NCBI GenBank assembly: GCA_023313575.1
Contig: JAJTTP010000006.1
Location: forward strand, 1,178,001-1,242,000
Length of the DNA stretch: 64,000 nucleotides
Reading direction: 5' to 3'
From: Eutypella sp. D-1
Lineage: Eukaryota; Ascomycota; Sordariomycetes; Xylariales; Diatrypaceae
Shown: piece after piece, positions 55,508 through 64,000 of the stretch
Layout of the letters: every line of letters begins with the position of its first letter
Position numbering within the stretch: position 1 is the first letter of the stretch
Notes under the pieces: model-generated
Seen by the model: the letters and a program-made list of their open reading frames with translations, nothing else
Database searches by the model: none
Told to the model about the DNA's origin: nothing
Position numbers and translations under genes: made by a program

Positions 55508-58500
55508 AAAATTGATGGCCCGGGATAAAGAAAACCAGGGACCAAGGATATTCGTCATGAGCAAAGCCGTAGTAATGAACATCATCTTTGATTGTTCTCA
55601 ACGCCTTTCTATGACTACATCACCGCTGTAACAACGCCATTGTCCCTGAAGACAATAAAGGCTGGTAGTAGGAACACAATAACGAGGAGAATTACCAACC
55701 TTAACTTGCTTTGCTTCTCACAAGGGGAACAAAGACAGGATGTCAGGGGACACAAGGATAGAGATCGATCTAGGTGTTTCTTCCTAATCTGATTCAAAGG
55801 ATAGTACTGCACCAGGCGGTTGTCGTCAAAGAAACACACAGGTTGCAAAAAAAGGACCAAGCCTTGAAGGAGTGAAGGACTCTCGCAAAGATGCTGATTG
55901 TCGTAGAGACTGATGCCGCAGGCGTGAGGAGCGGAGGAAACGAAACGAATGACTTGGAGGACCGTAGAGAGCGTCTTATAGTGATGTGAAAACTATAATG
56001 AAGAAAAAGAAAAAGAAGGGAAGAGACAGAAGATGCGACTTCATGTACGAAGATGTACGAAGAAGGACAGTGGAACCACTAACTCCCTATAGAGAGCCCC
56101 CAGGAGATGCATACGGCCTGCAGGTACACCCTTCTAGGCAGAATTGATTGGACATGGCAGAAATCGCTAGAAACCTGGCGTGTCGGCTCCCTCTTCAAGG
56201 GATCCACTTGATTCGGATGTCGTTCAGCATAATGGTAACATTGGCCAGTGGATGTTATCCATAAAAGCCAGCCATGTTCTTTGCCATGCAGCCATAAGTG
56301 CCATGACTATGGATCGACAATAGGAGTCCCGAAGCGTTTGCTACGAATTGTGGATCGACCATTGGGTGGCCATGGTGGGTTCCAAGGTTATGGGGTTGGA
56401 CCAATGCAAAGCCAGGGGGTCAATTCTTAGACTGGGCCAGGGTTACCAGGATAGGGAATTTATACGGCTGAGCATAAAATGTGATTGGTTGAAATAGTTT
56501 CTGGTGGCTTGTTTCGTATTCACTTCTTAGTCTGAAAAGGGCGATAAAAGAAGGGCTGGATAGGCGCTGAATGGCTTGAGGTCGCTTGACCGATAGGCAC
56601 CACATATACCATATACTCCAAGATACTACGCACCACATTTCCCTTTTGGGGCCCTACGTAAAATCTACATGTGATGATGTGAAGGGCTGGAAAGGCTGGA
56701 GATGCTTTTTTTTTGACGCTCCGTAGCGCTTCGTTTGGTGGAAAAGCGAGGTAAAAATTTCCTGACCGCCAGGTACCGCAGGTCGATCTCTGTCTTACAA
56801 CGGCAGACAGACGGCAGCAAGCAGGTGGCTGGCAAAGGGCATTTGGGGCATTAGGCATCACCTCTACTTCTTTACAAACGGCTCTGGTATCCAAAGAAAT
56901 CTCTTCGTAGTACGTATTTGCAAACAACGAAATCATTATACCATTGCTTTCCTTCAAGATTCATGCCAATCCATTGGCTGCGGCTAGCACGAGAAGAGGA
57001 CCCTGGGAGTTAGCAAACAAGCCCTGTCAAAGCAAGCGGGGCTACTGCGCAGCGTACTGGCCGCGAACTCATTATATCCGTCAGTTACGATCGCTCTACT
57101 AGCAAACTAGTCATAAACGCACTGCCGCGCACACCCATCCCAATTATTATTAGGTTTGTAGATACTTTCTGCATAAAGAGCATTGCCCGAAATGTAGCGC
57201 CGCGGACGATACCTAGATACATGCGTAGTAAGGCCGCCCGCCTAGGTGACGAAATGGTGCGTCGGCGCGGCGCGTAGGCGAAAAGTCGGGTCTCCTGGTC
57301 TGTCTGGCTGGCTGGCTGGCTAGCTGATGCGGTTTGACAATGATAGTCAGGGGCCCTCCGCAACTGGAATTTGAGGAGTTATGAGGCTTACCACCGTCCC
57401 TTTTTTGGTTGTTTTTTCAACCTTTTTTCACAGTATTTCTTCAGCTTAGGATTGGGAAAAGCCAAAAGTTGATCAGCCACTGAGCGACATGGTGGTTGCT
57501 TTTGCGTTAGCGCTTTGTCGCCTCCAGCCCGTTTTTGTAGCCATACAGCCGGTCGAGGGGTGGGGGAATTGTTCCTTTGAGGTTAAAACCTGCGTCGGGA
57601 TTTTGCTATATTGAAGGAGTCGCTGGCTATAATTGGTCTAATGCCATCGCCCAGTCGCCATCACCATCGCCATCGCCATTAGTAGCCCCTCCTGTCAGCA
57701 GCTCGGTAGCCCAGCAGTTCCTGCGTTCCTGCGTCCCTTCCCTGCGACCCCTCAATTGGACCCCTTAACCGAATTCCGCTCTGGCTAGACTGCTTAAGTA
57801 CTACTTAGTCCCTGGAGGCTCGTGTGGTATGTGGAGGGGCAAAAGAGCCGGGCCAAAGAGGCAAAGAGGGTGGAGAAATGCTCAAGTCGGGTATTAAACC
57901 AATGAATTCCGCTGTTAGCCTATTTGACGCATGGGGGCATCGCCAGGGGTTTATGTCCAGTAAACCAGTCTTATTGGAGCCCTCAGCTCATGGTGAAACA
58001 AGACCAGTTTCAGGGACTGAAAAAGCCAGAAAGCTTAGCCTTTTCGCATCCTGGAAAAGCAGCAAAGCAGGTTTATCATTCGTTATCATTCACTTATACA
58101 GATTTTATGTGCCTGTCTTCAGCTCATCAACCTAAAGCAACCTATCAACTTTGCATAACCCCCCTTGCCCATCCCGATCCTTCATTGTAAAGAGTTTGTG
58201 CGCTAACATCACCCAATCATTGTCCTATTCTTGACGACACTTCTTCACACTTCTCCTTTTTCCTGCATATCTTTCTAGAAGCGGAAGAGAACCGCCGGCA
58301 AGTGTGAGCGAGTATCGCGATTAGAGTGACAATACTTTACTCAAGCTAGAAGGTCGTCTATTTCGGAAAAATAAAAAGAACCCATGTAGTATGATCACTA
58401 CCTAGCCCCCATCGTTACGAATAAGGCGTTCTTTGGAATCGTTCTACGTATACAACACTTGCCGCGCACGGGGATGTGTGCCGCTTTGGTTAGTTTGGGT

Positions 58501-58977
58501 GGCAATGAATTGCGCGGTCCTCCATGATATGTCGGCCGATGAGTGGGCGGGTGAGCGCCGGCTTCTCGCCTAGGAGAATGAGACAAAGGCGACATTCTAG
58601 GCCGGCCAGCACCGAACTACGTAACCCGAACCATGTGACCAGGAATGCTCAGGAACCTTGCAGCCTTGGGTCTGCATAATTAATTGGCGGCCCGACTGAC
58701 GTCTTGGGGTTGCTAAATGTAGATGGCCATACCGAGCCTGTGTTAATCCATTAAAGGGCTGTGGCGCGGTTATCGTCACTTGTGGCATTCATGCAAAACA
58801 TGTCGTTCATCATACAAGCTTGCCTCCGATGTAAATTCTTTATGCAATCGTTGGTCTATCTTGGGCTACATTATCCTATTTATAAATATACTATAATGGC
58901 CAGAGCGCTAGGGTCATGGCTGGCCTTCAAGGTGCCTCATGGTCGAATCCTCCATAATTCGGTCTCAGCCTCGGTGT

Positions 58978-59136
58978 GTAGCCGGCCAGGTCCTGGTTCC
59001 CTCGGGCGAGATCCGCTCAAACGTCGGCGTCAGCGACCGGCGCGGATATGTAGACCAGTTGGATGCCGTCGATGCAACGTACCATTTTGCTGCAGTAGAC
59101 ATATCTCTCGATAGTCTCGCCAAATCGCTCAGTTAG
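58978..59136 (+). pseudogene. possible coding relic
   Basis: The frame ending at the TAG of 59,134-59,136 reads VAGQVLVPSGEIRSN, then GVSDRRGYVDQLDAV and ATYHFAAVDIS, with mostly C- or G-ending codons and ordinary protein composition, unlike its surroundings. There is no start codon or exon context to complete a gene. It may be an exon of a missed gene or a fragment of a lost one; family not recognised. Confidence 0.25.
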
Positions 59137-60014
59137 TCAAACAGATACCGACTAGACCGAGTTACTCTGTTGTGTGTTTGGTTTTGCGATTTGCCTCTGA
59201 GGTCCGCTAGTACGTATCTTCGTAGTCTGTAAACACGAGATTTTTATTACGAATTACGAGGTCGCCATTTGAGGAGCAATAGGATAACGCCCCGTCGTGA
59301 AGCTATGATATCATTCTTACTAGGCTCACCGTGACTGTCCTTTGTAAATTGTGTACTTGTAGTATGTGCGTCGTGACAAGCGACAAATCCCCCACACTCG
59401 TCTTTGTTGTCCAGTTCTTGTCAATTACCAAGGACCACAATGGCGGCAGAACGGGGTCGGCTACGCCGCCTACCCGCTTTGCCGCTGGTCTGGGCCATCC
59501 TGCCTAGGCTGTTGTAGCCTGTCTAGGGCGGACCTGGTAAGACTTCCAGGGATGGGTCCCGGATCCCTTGCTTGGCTCCCGCTGAGCCTGGCTGAGGCGC
59601 AGCTTCGTAGAAGAGATTCTATGCACGTGCTGTAATTTATCGTGGCTCCCCACTGTATTTGCTTCGATCACTTGTCTGCTCCTGGTCGAGACTACCCGAG
59701 AGTCTGTTTATCTCTATGTTCATATTTTGATCGCTCAGCAAGATGAAGTTGGCGTACCCCTCACCAGCCGCCACCACATCGGTTCACTTGAAATCATTGT
59801 GGGGGATAAACTGAGCATCTTCACATCGTCAGCGTGGTGCAAGAAATCGATTCATGATGGGAACTGAACTAGTCTATTCGTTTCGTCTTTTTCGTCTTCG
59901 CTCAGTTCCCGTGGTCCGTTGGTAACCTCAGAAAGTTCTCGGTATCGTTGCCCAATATGTCTCAAGGCCACGCCTGAATTGATCCTATAAGGATTTATTG
60001 GTCTGAGACAATCT

Positions 60015-60936
60015 TCACAATACAGGAAGTGTCGAAATAGTTATGGTTCCGTGACACTCTGTATCCTGCCCCGGCGTATTAGTGTTGGTTTCTGCGTTTC
60101 TAGAGACATTCACATATATATGCCCCTTGCATCGTGATGCATTCCACTTACAAGCAGTTCCCGACTTCTCCTGCTCGCCCACCTCGCGGGGGGCAAAGTG
60201 GTCAGTATCCTCGAACCCATAGTCGGCGCGGGTCCATTTCTTCATCTTTTGGGTGCGGAACTCGTGGAAGTCCCACTCGCGGTCCTCGAGCTCCTCCGGC
60301 GCGAGGAAGACGTACACCTCGGACTCGACCTCCTCGCCCTCGACGTTACCCTTCCCTTCGTCGTCCCCGACTTTGGTGAGGAGACGGGCCTTGACTGTCT
60401 TCCGCTCGTACTGGTCGCCCTCGAACGCGTCGAGCTTGGCCAGGTTGGCTTCCGTCAGCCCCGTCACGTACATGCCCCTGACCGTGTGCTCCGGATCGGG
60501 CGTGATGCCCGGGTAGTCCGCGTGCCGGACACGCCTATACGCAAGGGTGTGAGCTGCGTGCCATTCACGCTATCACGGCAAACTACTATTTCAGCTACGA
60601 TGGCGTGGCTGAGGAGCGACTGACCTTCGGCAGTATCCATGAAGGATCGCTGGCTGGAAGTGATGGAGGCTCTTCAGTAAGGCTACGTCATCCGTTGCAA
60701 ACCTATAACAGACCGTGAAGAAGACCTCCGGTGCCATCTGTTGGAATGGGTTCATAAAATAAGTCACATGATCCGTGTGCAGAGATACGATGGAGTCTCA
60801 CCAGGGTGCCTAGGAAGTTGCTTAGCTATATTGACGCAGATAACAATATGTTAGGTCAAGGGAACTTACCATAGACAAAAGCGGCGTACGTGCGACCCGA
60901 AGAGTCGTCATTGTTGTTGGTGGAATCAGAGGCCAT
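60015..60936 (-). CDS. gamma-glutamylcyclotransferase-like (AIG2 family) protein
   Basis: GGCT/AIG2-fold protein, likely a cyclotransferase acting on gamma-glutamyl amines; cytosolic. Exons on the minus strand: 60936-60870, microexon 60809-60802 (8 bases), 60737-60625, 60534-60015; 708 bases, 235 residues, all phases exact. The microexon supplies the bases that complete the family motif FVYGTLM: exon 1 gives AAFVYG, the microexon finishes Gly and adds Thr-Leu, exon 3 begins Met-Ala-Pro-Glu-Val. Then HGYCRRRVRHADYPGI, VRGMYVTGL, and LDAFEGDQYERKTV, which matches the conserved LDxxEGxxYxR stretch. The C-terminal 50 residues after FAPREVGEQEKSG look unlike the family; a donor-like GTAAGT at 60,149-60,154 suggests a further intron, so the true C terminus may differ. 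Confidence 0.82.
60802..60809 (-). other. 8-base microexon of the cyclotransferase-like gene
   Basis: AG borders it upstream and GTGAG follows. Its eight bases restore phase between flanking exons and encode the Gly(part)-Thr-Leu of the family motif. Confidence 0.75.
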
Positions 60937-62551
60937 GGTCTGAGGTTGCAGTGTACCTGGTTCTCGGGTTCGGCCTGACGGGTGTGTGGTTACTAAACCC
61001 CGCCGTGATACAGGTAAGTGTATTTGGGTAAGTGTAAGTGCTACTGGACCTCGGTCAACGCCACAATAGTACGGTGACACGATGCGTTAAGGCTTGAAGA
61101 GAGAAAAAAGCAAACAAACAAGAAAAACAGGTTTAATCAGGTGTTACTTCGTAATATTTAAATACAGGCTGGCTTTCATGGAAACCTGGGGATGCTTGCA
61201 GAAGTTGTCAGTTTGATACCTATGCACTGAGGCTCGGAAGGCAACCGGGAGTTGTTAGTCAGGTTGTCTCCAAGGGTAGATGCATGTATATGTCTGTAGC
61301 AAACATCTCACAGATAAGTGGAAACCGAGATCGCAGACAAAGCCGATAAAGAGCGTCCGGCCAATAGGGGTATGGATTACCTAAATGTAAGCCAATGCTC
61401 TACTGTATCTCTATGTACCTAGTAGGCCCTTGGTAAATGACTACCTACCTCCTAATCATTAAACAAGTCTGGTGTATGTATTTTGTCTGCCTCTGATATC
61501 TACATGTAGTACGATTACAAAAGTGAGTATCTACCTTAAGTATATGTACCGTAGGTCATTGCTTAAGCCATGGCTTGCGTTATGCTATTTTTTGTAAAAC
61601 TAAAAAAGAAAAAGGAAAAAAAAAAAAAAAAAAAAAAAGACAGAATACTTTCTGTTCCATCATGTACTTGTCTTTGTTTGTGTGTGCTGTTCTAACGGGC
61701 CCATGTAGCTTGAGGTAAGCTGAACGTAAGGCGCTTTGTAGGTAGGCGGTTAGGTCATCGATAAGATAAGATCTACCTGATAAGGTAGAAACAAATTATT
61801 AAGAACCTACGTAGGCTACCTAAGTAGGTAGGAAAGGAAGGAACAGCCACCAAACTTAAGCAAATGTGGGTCAAAGCTAGTTTCTGTATCCAATAGAATT
61901 AGAGAAATACATCGGTTGAGTGTATTTTCCGCTTCCTAGCGTGGTACTAGCGTGGGTTGATTTGGTGAAGCTGCCGCCCACCTACCTGGGTTTCTAGACT
62001 ATCCGCCGCGTCTCATTCGTTCCTGCTGTCGCGAATCTTCAATCGGTAGGTTAAGGTTTCGAGCTCTTGCCTACCGGCCTTATTGTAAGGTACTGGCATT
62101 ACAAACGCAACCTCCTACATGTTCAGCCTTCTCTGTGAATACTTTCGAATAACCTTCCCCCTCCCTTCCCCTCTTCTCTTTTTTGTCATTCCATCAATAA
62201 GTGATACCCTTTGATATTTCTTTTCTATTTCCTGCTATCCATCCAGGAAATTCGTCTAGGAAATTCCCACGATAATCCACAGAGTTGACACCGTTTGATA
62301 TTCGACGTTTGTCATTTGGCATCGTCACGATTCACCTCGAGTCTACCGTCTACCGTCTACTACCTCCCTACCTGGTACTGCTGCCGTGTAGTATTGATTT
62401 CCCTCGTATGGAACGCCCTAGCGGGCTCTCATCAGCTTTCCCGTTGATGCTTCCATAATTTATCCTGCCATGATAGCAAGCAACTCGTGATATCCCATCT
62501 TAAGCCACATCAATCGCATGCTGCCCGTACCCGTGGGTTATCGTCGCAATC
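60937..62551. other. divergent upstream region, cyclotransferase-like / tra1
   Basis: Contains a 23-base A run (61,616-61,638), several TACCTA/TAGGTA words (61,410-61,450, 61,800-61,830) and pyrimidine-rich DNA close to tra1 (62,155-62,240). No coding frame. Confidence 0.6.
61616..61638. repeat. A23 homopolymer
   Basis: Uninterrupted A run preceded by A-rich DNA from 61,600. Confidence 0.9.
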
Positions 62552-64000
62552 ATGTCGGGCGCAGCATTCGATGACATCGTCAAGCGACTGACGACTCAGG
62601 AAACTGGTAAGCGATTCCACACATGCCCTATGTCTAACTTAAGAAGAATGCTGTCGGCCCTATGCGATCAATGCGATGATGCCTATATACACAATACTTA
62701 TTGCGATAGCAAAAAGCACTCACTGACCTCGTCGTTGTTCTATTTCTATGTAGAGCCGAAAGCCAAGCTCGAAGCCGCCACCGCGCTGCGTGATGGCTTG
62801 GATCATTATACCAATGGCCCTAACTATAGCCATTTTCTCAAGCGGGTGATGCCGATATTCATCAACATCCTTCGAGGACCATGTATCTTCCAGAGCACAT
62901 CGTTAGAGCAGGTAAGATATCGTCTAATGATACCCATCACTATTCTAGCTCCTATGCTCATCTACTACTATAGAAACTTCGAAACTGCATCCTAGAGATT
63001 CTGCACCGATTACCGACGCACCCGACTTCCCCAGAACCGTTCGAGCCTTATGCTGACGAGGTGGTCGACCTGCTCATGGACCTCGTGCGCAACGACAACG
63101 AAGACAATGCGACACTATGTGTGAAGATAATATCCGATGTCATGCGTCACCAACCTAAGGTCCTTCACCCGAAGGTCCAGCCATTTTTGACGCTGATCCA
63201 GGATCTATTTGAAAACATGGGGAAGATTGTTTGGGAACAGTTAGACAATACCTCCCTGAACCCCAACGTGGCCGGCCCGCCCTCGACCCCCGGTAGCACG
63301 CAGACAAACTTCCAGTCGCCGCGCCCTGGATCTCCCGTCGCCTCGGTTACCGATCTTGGCCAGGACCTCCAGCAACAGAGCCGGCCTTTATTGAGGGGGA
63401 TGCATTCTTTTAAGGTTCTCTCCGAGTGCCCTATCATAGTCGTGTCTGTGTTCCAGACGTATCGAAACATTATCCAGCACAACGTCAAGGCCTTTGTGCC
63501 TCTTATCAAAACCACTCTTTGCGTCCAGGCTAAAGCGCAGGAGCAGGCGCATCGGGACGCGAAGGCCAGGGGCGTTATATTTGCCGGAGTCAGTCCCAAC
63601 ATCAAGAATCGCGTAGCCTTCGGGGATTTCATAACGGCTCAGGTCAAGACGATGAGCTTCTTAGCTTATCTATTGCGTCAGTATTCTAGTCAACTGGCGG
63701 ACTTCTTGCCAACGTTGCCGGAGATCATCGTCCGCCTACTTCAGGACTGCCCGAGGGAAAAGTCGGCTGCTCGGAAGGAGTTGCTGGTCGCCATCCGACA
63801 TATCATCAATTTCAATTTCCGGCGCATTTTTCTTCCCAAGATCGATGAGTTGCTCGATGAGAAGACGTTGATCGGCGATGGCTTAACAGTCTATGACACT
63901 ATGCGGCCTCTGGCGTACAGCATGCTGGCAGACTTGATTCACCACGTCCGCGACACATTAACCCCGGCGCAGATCCGCAAGACAGTGGAGGTCTACACTA
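62552..64000 (+). CDS. tra1: Tra1/TRRAP PIKK-family scaffold, 5' end only
   Basis: Giant pseudokinase (about 3,700-3,900 residues in fungi) that links activators to the SAGA and NuA4 acetyltransferases. Exons 62552-62606, 62754-62911 and 62974 to beyond 64000, phases exact; about 413 residues are in the window. N terminus [19 protein letters not shown], then [77 protein letters not shown] and [24 protein letters not shown]. This is the first part of the HEAT-repeat ring, near-invariant among ascomycetes. The two short first exons are needed to reach the start codon; the Ser/Pro-rich insertion [19 protein letters not shown] separates helices. The kinase-like domain lies far beyond the window. 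Confidence 0.95.

Larger units (their letters stand above)
55343..60014. other. 4.7-kb stretch without a convincing gene
   Basis: Contains the LPMO promoter at its left end. Short frames are present but only one, at 58,990-59,133, has coding-like composition. Simple repeats: GGCT units (57,305-57,322) and ATCGCC units (57,643-57,683). No transposon proteins recognised. Confidence 0.5.

Overview
The window is nuclear DNA of a filamentous ascomycete. The evidence is consistent: genes broken by many short GT..AG introns (mostly 50-250 bases), proteins that match Pezizomycotina families, two Zn(II)2Cys6 regulators, a fungal LPMO with an X278-like tail, and long gene-free stretches rich in TACCTAGGTA-type motifs. 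Sordariomycetes is the best guess at class level; a finer placement cannot be read reliably from this sequence. All coordinates of spliced genes below were worked out by hand from splice sites, phase and family conservation.

Layout. Left block (about 2.5-27.6 kb) is housekeeping: calcineurin B (cnb1, minus), NuA4 subunit epl1 (plus), KEOPS subunit kae1 (plus), a 51-residue complex I subunit of NDUFB2 type (minus), the CDK bur1 (plus), a small membrane protein with a 15-base microexon (minus), the AMPK/SNF1 beta subunit (plus), the splicing factor sad1/USP39 (minus) and ess2/DGCR14 (minus). Right edge (60-64 kb) is again housekeeping-like: a gamma-glutamylcyclotransferase-like gene with an 8-base microexon (minus) and the 5' end of the giant PIKK-family scaffold tra1 (plus, runs off the window). 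epl1 and tra1 encode subunits of the same NuA4 acetyltransferase, and sad1 and ess2 are both splicing-linked.

Middle block (about 28-60 kb) is accessory and gene-poor: a small Gly-rich protein, a Zn2Cys6 regulator tail-to-tail with an amidase, an unidentified secreted protein in five exons, 5 kb with no gene, then a group at 43.5-53.7 kb that resembles part of a secondary-metabolite cluster: a rhodopsin-like/PTH11-type membrane protein with a problematic second membrane segment, an O-methyltransferase, a secreted Diels-Alderase-family (CghA/Fsa2/hydroxyneurosporene-synthase-like) gene interrupted by an in-frame TGA, an RTA1-type membrane protein and a second Zn2Cys6 regulator. No polyketide synthase, NRPS or terpene synthase lies in the window. 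A secreted AA11-type LPMO follows, then 4.7 kb without a convincing gene.

The most interesting points are the Diels-Alderase relic in a core-less cluster, a 13-bp GC-rich GAA-capped hairpin at 40.66 kb, a terminator-like hairpin at 45.5 kb, two microexons, and the missing or displaced last exon of cnb1. No tRNA, rRNA, CRISPR array or intact transposon was found.
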